Positions 40,805 through 51,149 of a stretch of DNA of 64,000 nucleotides are shown here, piece by piece. The DNA is from Microbacterium kunmingense (GTDB taxonomy: Bacteria; Actinomycetota; Actinomycetes; Actinomycetales; Microbacteriaceae). A program made the translations under genes and the position numbers. Location: positions 62,001-126,000 of the forward strand of contig NZ_JAKNUS010000003.1 of assembly GCF_023155745.1 (NCBI RefSeq), written 5' to 3'. Position 1 is the stretch's first letter. Every line of letters begins with the position of its first letter. The notes beneath the pieces were generated by a model. That model did no database searches, was not told the DNA's origin, and was given only the letters and a program-made list of their open reading frames with translations.

Positions 40805-41731
40805 TCAGAACCCCGGGGCGTTCCCAGACTGCCGAGCGGACGCGCTCGCCTGCGCGACGAGAATCGCCTGGTCGGGATCCACGTCAGCACCGCCGCGCTT
40901 GGCCTTGCGCCCGCCGCTGGCCGTCCGCCGTGCGAGCCACCGCGCGAACCAGGACAGGGACAGGTTGATGGCGAGGTAGATGATCAGGCACACGAAGAAC
41001 AGCGAGAACAGGTAGCGGTTGCCGTAGAAGCTCGCGAGGTTGTTCATCATCGTGCGGATGAGCTCGTTGTAGCCGACGATGTATCCGAGTGACGTGTCCT
41101 TGAGCAGCACGACGAGCTGCGCGACGATGATCGGCAGCATCTGGCGGAAGGCCTGGGGGAACTCCACCAGCACCTTCGACTGGAATTCGCGCATGCCCAC
41201 GCTGAGAGCGGCCTCACGCTGGCCGCGCGGCAGAGCGGCCAGTCCCGCACGCAGCGCTTCACCGATCAGGGTGCCGTTGTAGAGGATGAGCGCGATCACC
41301 ACGGCCCAGAACGCCCCCGTCGACGCGACGAGGAGGATGAACAGCATCATCAGCAGCACCGGCATGCCACGCAGGAACTCGATGAGCCATGCCGTTGGGA
41401 TCCGCACCCAGGCGATCGAGGAGCTCCGCAAGAGGGAGAGCACGATGCCGAGCAGGATCGCCCCGACGGCGGCGACGGCGGCCGCCTGGAGAGTGGCGAC
41501 GACCCCTCGGCCGATCGCGCCCCACACCTCGGGATCGAGGTAGATGTCCCACCGCACCGGATCGAGGATCGCCGGGACCGGCACGCCGCCGGAGACGCGC
41601 GGCGTCGCGAGAATCCAGATGAGCCACGCGAGCACGCCCAGGATGATGACCGCCCCGATCACCGAGGCGATGAGGGACAGCCGCCGGGCCCGGGGTCCGG
41701 GGGCGTCGAAGAGGACGGAGGGAGCACTCAT
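40805..41731 (-). CDS. gluD: Amino-acid ABC transporter permease (GluD-like)
   Basis: 308 aa, five to six transmembrane helices, with the HisM-family EAA loop in GEALRAGLAALPRGQREAALSVGM. The tail beyond about 270 is hydrophilic. Overlaps gluC by 4 bases. The A-B-C-D order matches the glutamate uptake operon gluABCD of Corynebacterium glutamicum, so glutamate is the likely substrate. Confidence 0.88.
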   Translation of the reverse strand: MSAPSVLFDAPGPRARRLSLIASVIGAVIILGVLAWLIWILATPRVSGGVPVPAILDPVRWDIYLDPEVWGAIGRGVVATLQAAAVAAVGAILLGIVLSLLRSSSIAWVRIPTAWLIEFLRGMPVLLMMLFILLVASTGAFWAVVIALILYNGTLIGEALRAGLAALPRGQREAALSVGMREFQSKVLVEFPQAFRQMLPIIVAQLVVLLKDTSLGYIVGYNELIRTMMNNLASFYGNRYLFSLFFVCLIIYLAINLSLSWFARWLARRTASGGRKAKRGGADVDPDQAILVAQASASARQSGNAPGF

Positions 41732-42375
41732 CGCTGAACCACCACGCGCTTCTCGATCTGCCCGGCGAGCAGGCCGAGCGGGACGGTGATCACGAGGTAG
41801 AGGGCCGCCGCGGTGAGGAGGATGGGGATCACCATGTTCCCATTCGCGTTCGCCAGTGCGCGCGTGCCCGCGAACAGCTCCACCACGAAGAAGCCCCCCG
41901 CGACCGAGGTGTTCTTGGTCAGCGCGATGAAGACGTTGATGAGCGGCGGAATGGTCATGCGGAACGCCTGGGGCAGGACGACGAGCGACACCGTCTGGCT
42001 GAAGCCCAGGCCGATACTGCGCGCCGCCTCGGCTTGCCCTACGGGCACCCCGTTGATGCCCGAGCGGAGCGCCTCGGCCACGAAGGGAGACGTGTAGTAG
42101 GCCAGCGCGGCGATCGCCAGCGGCACGAAGGGCAGGCGCGCGCCGAGGAAGGGGACCACGACGGCGAAGAAGAAGAAGACAAGGGTGAGCGGGGTGTTCC
42201 GTGCGATCTCGACCCAGAAGGCTGCGAAGACGCGCAGGGAGCCGATGGGCGAGATGCGCATCGCGGCGATGAGCGTGCCGAGGATGAGGGACAGCACACC
42301 TGAGACCGCCAGGAGCAGCAGCGTCACCCGGAACCCTTCCCAGAATGTGGGCCACAGGCTCAGATACTGTTCCAC
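41728..42375 (-). CDS. gluC: Amino-acid ABC transporter permease (GluC-like)
   Basis: 215 aa, about five helices and an EAA loop (AEALRSGINGVPVGQAEAARSIGLG). It partners gluD in the inner membrane. A stable hairpin separates it from gluB. Confidence 0.89.
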   Translation of the reverse strand: MEQYLSLWPTFWEGFRVTLLLLAVSGVLSLILGTLIAAMRISPIGSLRVFAAFWVEIARNTPLTLVFFFFAVVVPFLGARLPFVPLAIAALAYYTSPFVAEALRSGINGVPVGQAEAARSIGLGFSQTVSLVVLPQAFRMTIPPLINVFIALTKNTSVAGGFFVVELFAGTRALANANGNMVIPILLTAAALYLVITVPLGLLAGQIEKRVVVQR

Positions 42376-42409
42376 TCCGCCTCCTCTCTCACAGTTGGAT
42401 CATGTCGAT

Positions 42410-42450
42410 GGATGCCCCGGACCGACGCCTCACGCCGGTCCGGGGCATCC
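42410..42450 (-). terminator. Intra-operon hairpin between gluB and gluC
   Basis: A 15-bp perfect stem (42410-42424 with 42436-42450) and an 11-base loop, without a U-run, between the binding-protein gene and the permeases. Such hairpins often stabilise the upstream message or reduce readthrough so that binding protein exceeds permease. Confidence 0.7.
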
Positions 42451-42456
42451 CGTCGA

Positions 42457-43335
42457 TCAGTAGCGGTCGGGTGCCGGCGGCTCGACGAACGGCAGGATCG
42501 TTCCCGCCGTGCTGTTCCACGCCTCTTCGTATCGACCATCCTCGTAGGAAGCCTCGAGGACGTCGTTGATCCACATGCGGAAATCGGTGTCGTCGAGCGC
42601 GAGGCCGATGCCGTAGGGCTCGTCGGTGAACGGCTCTCCGACGACCTTGAACTCGCCCTCGTTCTGGGCGGCGAGACCGGCGAGGATCACATTGTCGGTC
42701 GACACCGCGACCACGGCCCCGGTGCGAAGCGGCTCGAGGCAATTGGAGTACGTGTCGGTCAGGACGGGCTCGGCTCCCAACTCGGCGAGGTTCTCCGCGG
42801 GAGTGGATCCTGTCACCGAGCAGACCGGCTGTCCGACCAGATCCTCTTCGCTTTGGATGTCCTCGTTGTCAGCGAGCACGAGGATCGACTGGCCCGCCAT
42901 GTAATACGGCCCGGCGAACGAGACGACCTCCTTGCGGGTTTCGTTGATCGTGTAGGTCGCGATGACGATGTCGACCTGGCCGTTCTCGATGAACGGCTCG
43001 CGGTTGGCCGAAACAGTCTCGACCCACTCGATGTTGTCCTCGGAGATGCCGAGCTCCGACGCGATGATCTTGCCGATCTCGACGTCGAACCCCTCCGGCA
43101 CTCCCGAGGGACCGACCAGGCCGAAGAGCGGCTGATCGAACTTCGTGCCGATGGTGATGCTTCCGGCGTCGGCCAGCGCGGCCATCGTCGTGCCCTCTTC
43201 GAAGCTGACCTCTTCCGAGGGTGCGCTCTCCTCCGCCCCCGGGTCGGCCTCCGTGTCCGTCCCGCCGGCACAAGCCGACAGAGCGAGGGCCCCCGCCGCG
43301 ACCAGTGCGATCAGCGGAATTCTCGTTCGCTTCAT
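42457..43335 (-). CDS. gluB: Glutamate-type solute-binding lipoprotein
   Basis: A signal peptide with lipobox LSAC (Cys22) anchors this 292-aa family-3 binding protein to the outer face of the membrane. A short acidic linker (about 25-50) precedes the two-lobed domain (GTKFDQPLFG, EGFDVEIG, VDIVIATYTIN). It delivers substrate to GluC/GluD. Confidence 0.92.
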   Translation of the reverse strand: MKRTRIPLIALVAAGALALSACAGGTDTEADPGAEESAPSEEVSFEEGTTMAALADAGSITIGTKFDQPLFGLVGPSGVPEGFDVEIGKIIASELGISEDNIEWVETVSANREPFIENGQVDIVIATYTINETRKEVVSFAGPYYMAGQSILVLADNEDIQSEEDLVGQPVCSVTGSTPAENLAELGAEPVLTDTYSNCLEPLRTGAVVAVSTDNVILAGLAAQNEGEFKVVGEPFTDEPYGIGLALDDTDFRMWINDVLEASYEDGRYEEAWNSTAGTILPFVEPPAPDRY

Positions 43336-43416
43336 GTCTTCATCCTTTGCTGTGTACCGTCGCGCGTGGCGACTTTCCTCCGGTTTCCGAGCCGCTCGTA
43401 GCGGTCGGGTCTGACG

Positions 43417-44211
43417 TCAGTGATCGAGGATCTTGGAGAGGAAGTCTTTCGCCCTCTCGCTCTGCGGGTTGGTGAAGAACTGCTCGGGGGTCGCCTCCTC
43501 GACGATGGCGCCCCCGTCCATGAAGAGAACGCGATCCGCGGCTTTTCGCGCGAACCCCATCTCGTGCGTCACGACGATCATGGTCATGCCGTCACCGGCG
43601 AGACCGACCATCACGTCGAGCACCTCGTTGATCATCTCGGGATCGAGCGCGCTGGTCGGCTCGTCCATCAGGATGAGCTTCGGGTTCATCGCCAGGGAGC
43701 GGGCGATCGCCACGCGCTGCTGCTGGCCGCCGGAGAGCTGATTCGGCATCTTCTTGGCCTGGTTGGCCACGCCGACGCGCTCGAGTAGCTGCATGGCGCG
43801 CTCGTCGGCCTCCTTGCGCTTCATCCCCCGCACCCGCATCGGCCCGAGAGTGACGTTCTCGAGGACCGTCTTGTGCGCGAACAGGTTGAACGACTGGAAC
43901 ACCATGCCGACGTCCGCACGCAGGCGTGCCAGCGCCTTGCCCTCTTCGGGGAGGGGCTCGCCGTCGATGACGATGCGCCCCGAGTCGATGGTCTCCAGGC
44001 GGTTGATCGCGCGGCACAGCGTGGACTTGCCCGACCCGGAGGGGCCGATGACGACGACGACCTCGCCCCGGTTGACGACAGTGTCGATGTCCTTGAGAAC
44101 GTGCAGGTCGCCGAAGTGCTTGTCGACGTGCTCGATCACCACGAGGGGCTCTCCGCGACGAACCGCGATGTTGGACGTCCGCGGCGCCGCCGTTGGTGCA
44201 TCAGATGCCAT
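43417..44211 (-). CDS. gluA: Amino-acid ABC transporter ATPase
   Basis: Walker [10 protein letters not shown] at 57-65, signature LSGGQQQR at 159-166 and Walker B LILMDEP at 179-185 identify a polar amino-acid ABC ATPase, 264 aa. It heads the operon. A -10-like TAGGGT ends 7 bases before the ATG, suggesting a leaderless message. The N-terminal ~20 residues are extra and low complexity. Confidence 0.93.
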   Translation of the reverse strand: MASDAPTAAPRTSNIAVRRGEPLVVIEHVDKHFGDLHVLKDIDTVVNRGEVVVVIGPSGSGKSTLCRAINRLETIDSGRIVIDGEPLPEEGKALARLRADVGMVFQSFNLFAHKTVLENVTLGPMRVRGMKRKEADERAMQLLERVGVANQAKKMPNQLSGGQQQRVAIARSLAMNPKLILMDEPTSALDPEMINEVLDVMVGLAGDGMTMIVVTHEMGFARKAADRVLFMDGGAIVEEATPEQFFTNPQSERAKDFLSKILDH

Positions 44212-44302
44212 GCCTGCCACCCTAGGCCGACGGCCGCTGCCAGACCGGTCAGGTGAGCAGACCTTAACCGAGTTGTAACAGCCGCTGTTTCGAATCGGCT
44301 GA

Positions 44303-44318
44303 TCTCGCGGAAGCGAGA
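44303..44318 (-). terminator. Hairpin terminator after the rRNA methyltransferase gene
   Basis: TCTCGC-GGAA-GCGAGA, a 6-bp stem with a GNRA-like tetraloop, starts 3 bases past the stop codon at 44321. Confidence 0.6.
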
Positions 44319-44320
44319 CC

Positions 44321-45130
44321 TCAGCTCTGAGAGAGCACCGCGCGCTGTGCGAACGCGGTCTCGTAGAGGCACACACTCGCGGCCGTGGCGAGGTTCAGCG
44401 ACTCGGCCGCTCCGTAGATCGGCAGGCGCACGGACAGGTCGGCGAGCGCCAGCGCTTTGGCTTCGAGCCCGCGCGCCTCATTGCCGAACAGCCACGCCGT
44501 GGGCTCCGACAGCGACGGGCGGTGGGCGAGGAAGTCCTCTCCCCCGACGTCCGCGGCAACCACGCGAACGCCTGCGGCTCGCGCGCGTTCGACGGTCGAG
44601 GCGAGTTCGACGCCGACGGCCACGGGGAGGTGGAACAGCGAACCGGTGCTCGCTCGCACCACTTTCGGGTTGTATGGGTCAACGGTGCGTCCTGTCAGGA
44701 TGACCGCATCTGCCCCGACCGCGTCGGCGGCGCGGATGATCGTGCCGAGATTGCCCGGATCGCGCACCTCCTCGCAGATGGCGATCAACCGCGGCCCGGC
44801 GGCGAACACGTCGCGCATCGAGGTGGGGGTCTGGCGGGCGACGGCGACGATCCCCTGCGGCGTGACGGTGTCGGCCATCGCATCGAGGACCGCCTCCGTG
44901 GCGAAGGTCACGTCGATACCGGCGTCACGCGCAGCATCCCGGATCTCGGCATGCTTCTCCAGCGCGGTCGGCGTGGCATAGAGATCGATCACCGTGTCCG
45001 GGCGATAAGCGAGAACCTCCCGCGCGGCCTGGGGGCCCTCCAGCAGGAAAAGCCCCGTCTCCTGACGGGCACTGCGCTTGGTGAGCTTCGCCACGGCGCG
45101 CACGCGCGGCGACCGCGGGTTCTCCAGCAC
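44321..45130 (-). CDS. TrmH/SpoU family rRNA 2'-O-methyltransferase
   Basis: The SPOUT knot motifs are present: [18 protein letters not shown] (motif 1), LFGNEARGL (motif 2) and [19 protein letters not shown] (motif 3). A substrate-binding N-terminal domain of ~100 residues precedes them. 269 aa, GTG start. It follows infC-rpmI-rplT, the position of tsnR in M. tuberculosis, so a 23S rRNA target is likely. Confidence 0.9.
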   Translation of the reverse strand: MLENPRSPRVRAVAKLTKRSARQETGLFLLEGPQAAREVLAYRPDTVIDLYATPTALEKHAEIRDAARDAGIDVTFATEAVLDAMADTVTPQGIVAVARQTPTSMRDVFAAGPRLIAICEEVRDPGNLGTIIRAADAVGADAVILTGRTVDPYNPKVVRASTGSLFHLPVAVGVELASTVERARAAGVRVVAADVGGEDFLAHRPSLSEPTAWLFGNEARGLEAKALALADLSVRLPIYGAAESLNLATAASVCLYETAFAQRAVLSQS

Positions 45131-45163
45131 AGCCCCAGCATACGGGCGCCCGGCCCATGCGAA

Positions 45164-45193
45164 AGGGCACCCCTCCGTGAGGAGAGGTGCCCT
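45164..45193 (-). terminator. Hairpin after rplT
   Basis: 8-bp outer stem (AGGGCACC) plus 4-bp inner stem with one mismatch, followed on the minus strand by a short T-run. It lies between rplT and the methyltransferase gene. Confidence 0.75.
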
Positions 45194-45210
45194 GTCGAGG
45201 ATGCCGGGAC

Positions 45211-45594
45211 TCAGGCGCTCTTGGGAGCGTTGACGTTCTCGGGGAGAGCCTGCTTGGCCGTCGCGACGAGCGAGGCGAAGACGGCCGGCTCGTTGACCGC
45301 GAGCTCGGCGAGCATACGGCGGTCGACCTGCACGCCTGCGAGGCCCAGACCCTGGATGAACCGGTTGTAGGTGATGCCGTTCTGACGGGCGGCGGCGTTG
45401 ATGCGCTGGATCCACAGACGGCGGAAGTCGCCCTTGCGCTTGCGACGGTCGCGGTACGCGTAGACGAGCGAGTGGGTGACCTGCTCCTTCGCCTTGCGGT
45501 ACAGGCGCGAGCGCTGCCCGCGGTAACCGGACGCGCGCTCGAGGATGACGCGACGCTTCTTCTGGGCGTTGACAGCCCGCTTTACTCTGGCCAT
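45211..45594 (-). CDS. rplT: 50S ribosomal protein L20
   Basis: 127 aa, strongly basic, with the conserved [15 protein letters not shown] start and the globular [13 protein letters not shown] segment. It assembles early on 23S rRNA and in many bacteria represses its own operon. Confidence 0.98.
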   Translation of the reverse strand: MARVKRAVNAQKKRRVILERASGYRGQRSRLYRKAKEQVTHSLVYAYRDRRKRKGDFRRLWIQRINAAARQNGITYNRFIQGLGLAGVQVDRRMLAELAVNEPAVFASLVATAKQALPENVNAPKSA

Positions 45595-45627
45595 TTCGTT
45601 TCGTTCCTAACCTTCGAGTCCGGGTGC

Positions 45628-45822
45628 TCAGCGACCGAGCAGCTTCTTGGCGACCTTGGCGTCACCCGGGGCGAGGACCTGGTCCTGCGACAGGCGACGG
45701 GTGCGCTTGGTGGGCTTCCCCTCGAAGTTGTGGCGGAGGTTCGCCTGCTGCTTCATGAGCTTGCCGGTGCCGGTGATCTTGAAGCGCTTCTTGGCACCCG
45801 AGTGGGTCTTCTGCTTCGGCAT
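45628..45822 (-). CDS. rpmI: 50S ribosomal protein L35
   Basis: 64 aa, basic; begins [20 protein letters not shown], the L35 signature. Sits between infC and rplT, as usual. Confidence 0.98.
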   Translation of the reverse strand: MPKQKTHSGAKKRFKITGTGKLMKQQANLRHNFEGKPTKRTRRLSQDQVLAPGDAKVAKKLLGR

Positions 45823-45910
45823 CTTCTCATTCCTTCTGATCTCGCCCGGAGGCGGGGTGGGGTCCCGCCGGAGCGGGAGTCTGATCCCGCACGGCGTGCG
45901 GGAAGTCGGG

Positions 45911-46513
45911 TTATTCGGCCGGCGCCTCGGCGTCGCTGCGCGGAGCGCGTGCGGCTTCCTTGTTGGCGGCGCGCTGCGCGTTCTGCTCGGCCTTGGCCTC
46001 GGACTTGTTCTTGTGCGGCGCGACCACCATGGTCATGTTGCGTCCATCGATCGTGGGGTTGGACTCCACGGTCCCGAACTCCGCGACGTCCTCCGCGAAT
46101 TTGCGGAGCAGACGCACGCCCTGCTCGGGACGGGACTGCTCCCGACCGCGGAACAGGATCATGGCTTTGACCTTGTCGCCGGCCTTGAGGAAGCCTTCGG
46201 CGCGCTTGAGCTTGGTCTGGTAGTCGTGAGCCTCGATCTTCAGGCGGAACCGCACCTCTTTGAGGACGGTGTTGGCCTGATTTCGTCGGGCCTCCTTCGC
46301 CTTCTGCGCGTTCTCGTACTTGAACTTCCCGTAGTCCATGATCTTGACCACGGGGGGCTTGGAGTTGGGGGCGACCTCGACCAGATCGAGATCGGCCTCC
46401 TGAGCCAGACGCTGTGCAACCTCGATGCGGACGACGCCGACCTGTTCGCCGTTGGGGCCGACGAGTCGGACCTCGGGAACGCGGATGCGCTCATTGGTGC
46501 GGGGATCGCTGAT
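45911..46513 (-). CDS. infC: Translation initiation factor IF-3, probable AUC start
   Basis: IF-3 keeps 30S subunits free and proofreads start codons. Core [26 protein letters not shown] and [12 protein letters not shown] are conserved. I place the start at ATC 46513 (200 aa): a ribosome site GAGGAG (46520-46525) lies 6 bases upstream and homology begins here. The first in-frame ATG (46543) would add ten unconserved residues, has no ribosome site and abuts a hairpin. Rare AUU/AUC starts on infC allow IF-3 to repress itself in other bacteria. The C-terminus carries an extra Lys/Ala/Glu-rich tail. Confidence 0.95.
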   Translation of the reverse strand: MSDPRTNERIRVPEVRLVGPNGEQVGVVRIEVAQRLAQEADLDLVEVAPNSKPPVVKIMDYGKFKYENAQKAKEARRNQANTVLKEVRFRLKIEAHDYQTKLKRAEGFLKAGDKVKAMILFRGREQSRPEQGVRLLRKFAEDVAEFGTVESNPTIDGRNMTMVVAPHKNKSEAKAEQNAQRAANKEAARAPRSDAEAPAE

Positions 46514-46543
46514 GCGGAACTCCTCTTCGGTGGCGGTTGGCAT

Positions 46544-46566
46544 CCCGCGTCACGGTGCGACGCGGG
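46544..46566 (-). promoter_or_regulatory. Hairpin in the infC leader
   Basis: CCCGCGTC and its complement form an 8-bp stem with a 7-base loop 30 bases before the ATC start. It may take part in control of the infC-rpmI-rplT operon. The remainder up to 46783 includes another palindrome, GGAGCA-GAA-TGCTCC (46724-46738), and a -10-like TAGACT on the minus strand near 46751-46756. Confidence 0.45.
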
Positions 46567-46783
46567 GCGATCGAGGAACCACCCACCTGCGACGGCGCGA
46601 AGCGCCGGCTTTCCGCACCCGGTCCGTTTCCGGCTACCCCGGCCGCATGGCGGACGAGGCGGAGTGCATGACCCGGTAGCCTGGAGCGGCAAGCGCGGGT
46701 GGGATGTGATCCTCTTTCGAATCGGAGCAGAATGCTCCGAGCCCGTGGAAGTCTACCAGAGAGTGCGAGCGGCCAGCATCGAC

Positions 46784-47179
46784 ATGGACACCCGAGACGA
46801 TTCCGCGCCCGTGGGCGATGAACGACCCGCGCAGTGGGAGGAACAGGATGCCGCGGCATCGGCTGCCACGCGAGACATCGCCGATGTGCCGGCCGTAGAA
46901 GTGATCACCACCACCGCGGTGCACCTCATGAGCGCGGCGGCGGTCAAGGTGGGTCTGGCCGACGATCCCGGGACGCAGCTGGACCTCGACGAGGCCCGCA
47001 AGCTCATCAACGCCCTCGCGGGACTCATCACCGCAGGTGCCCCGGAGATCAGCGACATGCACGCCCGGTCGCTCCGCGACGGCCTCCGGTCGCTGCAGCT
47101 GGCCTTCCGCGAGGCGTCGGTCATTCCCGACCCGATCGGCAAGGGCCCCGGCGAGAAGTGGACCGGACCGGTCACCTGA
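46784..47179 (+). CDS. DUF1844 family protein
   Basis: 131 aa. The central part ([19 protein letters not shown] ... [15 protein letters not shown]) is the DUF1844 core, a small helical domain conserved in actinobacteria next to infC. Function unknown. Divergent from infC and convergent with the SseB-like gene (24 bases between stops). Confidence 0.85.
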   Translation: MDTRDDSAPVGDERPAQWEEQDAAASAATRDIADVPAVEVITTTAVHLMSAAAVKVGLADDPGTQLDLDEARKLINALAGLITAGAPEISDMHARSLRDGLRSLQLAFREASVIPDPIGKGPGEKWTGPVT

Positions 47180-47202
47180 CACCCGGGCTCTGCGACCGAT
47201 GC

Positions 47203-47991
47203 TCAGGCTCCTCGCCGCAATCTGACCGTCAGAGAGTCGACGAGAACGGCGATGCGGTCATCGGCGGCCCACCGCTTAGCGAGCCGGCCGAGCACGGCGT
47301 CGAGCGCGGTGCGGTCGAGGCCCTGGACGAGCTGGAGCTCCACGACCAGCTCGGGTCCGCGCAACCGGGCGCTGGGGTCTCCGGGCGCGAGGGCGAAGTC
47401 GAGGACGGCCAGCTCGCTTCCGACGCTCTCGCGGAAGCCCGCGTAGACCTCGGGAGAGGTGTGGCTGGGTTCCCACGTCTGGCCCTGCGCGATCGCCCAC
47501 ACCGCGGGTCGGCGCAGCACGAACTCGGTCGGCGATCCGGGGTCGATCACGATCAGCTCGGTGTCCTCGGCGGCGACGGCGAGAGCCGTGCGCACCCCGT
47601 CCGCGGGCACCGGGCGCGCACCGGGGTCCCATCGCGACATCGTCGCCACGGAGGTGAAGACCGGCAGGACACGACGACCGTCGGGCGCCGCCACCGACAC
47701 GATCGACAGCTCCTGGGTCTTGTCCACGGCCAGGCCGTGCGCACCCACCCCCTCCTCGCCCTTCTCGGCGATCAGGGGGATGAGCAGTCGCGCGGAGCGG
47801 TACGCCTCGACGACCGCCCGCTCGTCGGCCTCGCCACGGACGAAGGACTCCAGGGCGGCGAGGAGCCGGGGATCGGCGCTGCCGTCGTCTCCCGCGTGCG
47901 GATTGGGCTGGAAGGCCCTCCCCTCCCACGGAACGCCGGCCGAGTCGGCCCGGGGGCCGTGCTCGTGGGGCGGGTCAGTGTCCGGCGACAT
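47203..47991 (-). CDS. SseB family protein
   Basis: 262 aa with an SseB-type N-terminal domain of about 130 residues ([37 protein letters not shown]). The family is uncharacterised outside Salmonella, where the name refers to enhanced serine sensitivity. It overlaps the end of hisA by 17 bases, so it is the last gene of the his run; hisF and hisI are absent here. Confidence 0.85.
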   Translation of the reverse strand: MSPDTDPPHEHGPRADSAGVPWEGRAFQPNPHAGDDGSADPRLLAALESFVRGEADERAVVEAYRSARLLIPLIAEKGEEGVGAHGLAVDKTQELSIVSVAAPDGRRVLPVFTSVATMSRWDPGARPVPADGVRTALAVAAEDTELIVIDPGSPTEFVLRRPAVWAIAQGQTWEPSHTSPEVYAGFRESVGSELAVLDFALAPGDPSARLRGPELVVELQLVQGLDRTALDAVLGRLAKRWAADDRIAVLVDSLTVRLRRGA

Positions 47992-48721
47992 CCAGCGCCT
48001 CGCGCAGCGTGAAGGCTCCTGCGTACAGCGCCTTGCCGACGATCGCGCCTTCGACGCCGAGGGGCACCAGTTCGCGCAGGGCGGCGATGTCGTCGAGACT
48101 CGACACGCCTCCGGAAGCCACGACGGGCTTGGGGGTGCGCGCGGTCATCTCTCGCAGCAGTTCCAGGTTCGGGCCGCGGAGCGTTCCATCCTTGGTGACG
48201 TCGGTGACCACGTAGCGACTGCAGCCGGCACTCTCCAGTCGCGTCAGCACGGTCCACAGATCACCGCCGTCGCGCGTCCAGCCGCGTGCGGCGAGGGTGG
48301 TGCCGCGCACGTCGAGCCCGACGGCGACGAGGTCGCCGTACCGACCGATCACGTCAGCCGCCCATTCGGGATTCTCCAGGGCCGCCGTGCCGAGGTTGAC
48401 CCGCGCCGCCCCGGACTCGAGGGCGGCCTCGAGCGACGCGTCGTCGCGGATGCCGCCGGAGACCTCCACCTGGACCCCGCGCACCTGCTTGATCACCTTG
48501 CGCAGGACTGTGGCGTTGCTCCCCCGGCCGAATGCCGCATCGAGATCGACGAGGTGGATCCACTGCGCGCCCTGTCGTGCCCAGTCCAGGGCGGCGTCGA
48601 CGGGATCGCCGTAGCTGGTCTCGCTGCCGGCCTCACCCTGGGTCAGTCGCACCGCCTTGCCGCCCGCCACGTCGACGGCAGGGAGGAGGATCAAAGCGGG
48701 CGTGGACGCGAAATCGTTCAT
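47975..48721 (-). CDS. hisA: HisA/PriA phosphoribosyl isomerase
   Basis: A (beta-alpha)8 isomerase, 248 aa. Catalytic Asp near the N-terminus ([15 protein letters not shown]) and Asp in [10 protein letters not shown] are present, with phosphate-binding ASGGVSS. In actinobacteria this enzyme is usually PriA, acting in both histidine (HisA) and tryptophan (TrpF) synthesis; bifunctionality is inferred. Alternative starts up to 48769 lack support. Confidence 0.93.
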   Translation of the reverse strand: MNDFASTPALILLPAVDVAGGKAVRLTQGEAGSETSYGDPVDAALDWARQGAQWIHLVDLDAAFGRGSNATVLRKVIKQVRGVQVEVSGGIRDDASLEAALESGAARVNLGTAALENPEWAADVIGRYGDLVAVGLDVRGTTLAARGWTRDGGDLWTVLTRLESAGCSRYVVTDVTKDGTLRGPNLELLREMTARTPKPVVASGGVSSLDDIAALRELVPLGVEGAIVGKALYAGAFTLREALDVAGH

Positions 48722-48773
48722 GGCTCCATGAGGGGTCGTGGGGCGTGGTGGGCCACCGCGCGAAGGCACGGTT

Positions 48774-49424
48774 TCAGAGGGTAGCCCTGCGAAGGCCCGC
48801 GATCCAATTGGCGAGCAGCCGGATGCCGGCCGAGCCCGACTTCTCGGGGTGGAACTGCGTCGCCGACAAAGGCCCGTTCTCCACGGCGGCCAGGAACGGC
48901 TCGCCGTACGTCGTCCAGGTCAGCGCCGGCTGCGGGAAGGGGTCGTGGACGTCGAGGTCCCAGGTCTTGGCAGCAAACGAGTGCACGAAGTAGAAGCGCT
49001 CGTCGGCGAGTCCGGCGAAGAGCCGACTCTGCGGATCGGGGCGGACGGTGTTCCAGCCGATGTGCGGCAGCACGGGCGCGTCGAGCTGCGTCACCTCGCC
49101 CGGCCACTCACCGAGCCCGGCGGTGTCGACCCCGCGCTCGCGCCCCCATTCGAAGAGCACCTGCATCCCGACGCAGATGCCGAGCACCGGGAGGCCGCCC
49201 GCGAGCCGCCGTTCGATCAGCTCGTCGCCGCGCTGCGCGCGGAGAGCCTCCATGACGGCGCGATACGCCCCGACACCGGGTACGACCAGCCCGTCCGCGT
49301 CTCGCACGAGCCCACGGTCGGCGGTCAGACGGGCGTCCGCCCCTGCTTCGGCGAGCGCCTTGACGGCGCTGTGGACGTTGCCGGAACCGTAGTCGAGGAC
49401 AGCGACGAGAGGCCGGTCGCTCAC
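48774..49424 (-). CDS. hisH: Imidazole glycerol phosphate synthase, glutaminase subunit HisH
   Basis: 216 aa class I glutamine amidotransferase with the nucleophilic Cys in GICVGMQ and a His-Pro-Glu triad end (TQFHPEKSG). It needs HisF, which is not in the window. GTG start overlaps hisB by 4 bases. Confidence 0.96.
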   Translation of the reverse strand: MSDRPLVAVLDYGSGNVHSAVKALAEAGADARLTADRGLVRDADGLVVPGVGAYRAVMEALRAQRGDELIERRLAGGLPVLGICVGMQVLFEWGRERGVDTAGLGEWPGEVTQLDAPVLPHIGWNTVRPDPQSRLFAGLADERFYFVHSFAAKTWDLDVHDPFPQPALTWTTYGEPFLAAVENGPLSATQFHPEKSGSAGIRLLANWIAGLRRATL

Positions 49425-50029
49425 AAGGCGCCCTTGGTGCTGGGAATGCCGTCGACCAGGCCGTCCCACGCCTTGGCGGACCGGAACGCGCGAGCGAACG
49501 CCTTGTACTCCGCTTCGGCGATGTGGTGCGGATCACGACCGCTGAGCACCTCGACATGGAGGGTGAGTCCGCCGTGGACGGCGAGAGCCTCGAAGGTGTG
49601 CCGGACCAGCGATCCGGTGAAGTGCCCGCCGATGAGGTGGAATTCGAATCCGGCGGGCTCGCCGCCGTGAACCAGGTAGGGTCTCCCGCTGATGTCGACC
49701 ACGGCGCGGGCCAATGCCTCGTCCAGGGGGACCATGGCGTCGCCGTAGCGGGAGATGCCGGCCTTGTCGCCCAGCGCCTGACGGATCGCCTGTCCGAGGA
49801 CGATCGCGGTGTCCTCCACGGTGTGGTGAGCGTCGATGTCGGTGTCGCCGTGCGCGCGGACGGTCAGGTCGGTCAACGAGTGCTTGGCGAACGCGGTGAG
49901 CATGTGGTCGAAGAACGGAACGGTGGTCTGGATGCTGCTGCGACCGGTCCCGTCGAGGTCGAGCTCGAGCTCGACGGTGGACTCGCTGGTCCCACGGCGA
50001 AGCGACGCGGTACGCGCAGGACGGGTCAT
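49421..50029 (-). CDS. hisB: Imidazoleglycerol-phosphate dehydratase
   Basis: 202 aa monofunctional dehydratase. The paired manganese-binding motifs DAHHTVED and [16 protein letters not shown] are intact. Overlaps hisC and hisH by 4 bases each. Confidence 0.97.
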   Translation of the reverse strand: MTRPARTASLRRGTSESTVELELDLDGTGRSSIQTTVPFFDHMLTAFAKHSLTDLTVRAHGDTDIDAHHTVEDTAIVLGQAIRQALGDKAGISRYGDAMVPLDEALARAVVDISGRPYLVHGGEPAGFEFHLIGGHFTGSLVRHTFEALAVHGGLTLHVEVLSGRDPHHIAEAEYKAFARAFRSAKAWDGLVDGIPSTKGAL

Positions 50030-51111
50030 GCGCCCGAGTCTATCGACGCTAGGGCGTCCAAGAAGATCGAGGTCTCCTGCTCGGTTCCGGCCGTCACGCG
50101 AAGGTGGTGCGGGATGCCGACGTCACGGATGAGCACACCGCGGTCGTACAGCGCTCGCCAGGTCACTGCGGGGTCGGACACACCCCCGAACAGGACGAAA
50201 TTCGTCCAGGATTCGTACGGTTCGTATCCGAGCGCGGACACCGTCGCCGAGATCCTGTCGCGCTGCGCCACGATCTCATCGACCATCCGCAGCATCGTCG
50301 GCGCATGCTGGAGCGCCGCCGTCGCCGCCGCCTGCGTCAGCGCGCTCAGGTGGTAGGGCAGGCGCACCAGACGCAGGGCATCGATGACCGCCGGATCGGC
50401 GGCGAGGTAACCGACGCGCGCTCCTGCGAAGGCGAACGCCTTGCTCATGGTGCGTGACACGACCAGACGCGGGCGGTCCGGCAGGAGGGTCACGGCGGAA
50501 GGGGCGTCGTGCGGTGCGAACTCGACGTAGGCCTCGTCGACGATGACGATTCCGCGGGTCGCGCCGTAGACCGCGTCGATGACGTCCAGGGGAAGCGGCG
50601 TCCCGGTCGGATTGTTGGGCGCGCAGAGGAACACCACGTCGGGTTCGGCTTCGGCGACCTGTGCCGCCGCGCTGTCCGCCGAGACGGTGAAGTCGCGCTC
50701 GCGAACGCCCGCGCGCCAGGTGGCACCCGTCCCCCGCGTCAGCAGGGGATACATCGAATACGTCGGTGCGAATCCGAACGCCGTCCGGCCCGGACCGGCG
50801 AAAGCCTGGAGCAGGTGTTGGAGCACCTCGTTGGAGCCGTTAGCCGCCCAGATCTGGTCTCGCATCAGCCCGTGTCCGAGATACTCGGCCAGGTGCTCCC
50901 GCAAACCGGTGAACTCACGGTCGGGGTAACGGTTCACCTCGCGCAGCGCAATGGCGACCGCGTCGAGGATGTCGTCGGCGACCTCAGCCGGGACAGGATG
51001 GGTGTTCTCGTTGACGTTCAGCGCAACCGGCAGGGGAGCTTGCGGCGCACCGTAGGGTATCTGACCCCTCAGGTCGTCGCGGATGGGTAGGTCATCGAGC
51101 GTCGCACTCAC
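50026..51111 (-). CDS. hisC: Histidinol-phosphate aminotransferase
   Basis: Class I/II PLP aminotransferase, 361 aa, with NxxPTG (PNNPTGT), the DEAYVEF Asp/Tyr cofactor contacts and Schiff-base lysine in SRTMSKAF. I chose GTG 51111 over ATG 51120: a -10-like TACGAT (51119-51124) ends 7 bases before the GTG and covers the ATG, implying leaderless transcription. No hisD precedes it. Confidence 0.93.
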   Translation of the reverse strand: MSATLDDLPIRDDLRGQIPYGAPQAPLPVALNVNENTHPVPAEVADDILDAVAIALREVNRYPDREFTGLREHLAEYLGHGLMRDQIWAANGSNEVLQHLLQAFAGPGRTAFGFAPTYSMYPLLTRGTGATWRAGVRERDFTVSADSAAAQVAEAEPDVVFLCAPNNPTGTPLPLDVIDAVYGATRGIVIVDEAYVEFAPHDAPSAVTLLPDRPRLVVSRTMSKAFAFAGARVGYLAADPAVIDALRLVRLPYHLSALTQAAATAALQHAPTMLRMVDEIVAQRDRISATVSALGYEPYESWTNFVLFGGVSDPAVTWRALYDRGVLIRDVGIPHHLRVTAGTEQETSIFLDALASIDSGA

Positions 51112-51118
51112 CCTTCCC

Positions 51119-51124
51119 ATCGTA
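51119..51124 (-). promoter_or_regulatory. Candidate leaderless promoter for hisCBHA
   Basis: TACGAT lies 7 bases before the hisC GTG. No strong -35 seen. Confidence 0.4.
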
Positions 51125-51149
51125 CGGCGCCCGACCCGCCGGGCCGCGG

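Noticed and set aside
44260..44310. TTTCGAATCGG resembling a tRNA T-arm
   Set aside because: No acceptor or anticodon stem pairs around it; it belongs to the terminator region of the methyltransferase gene.
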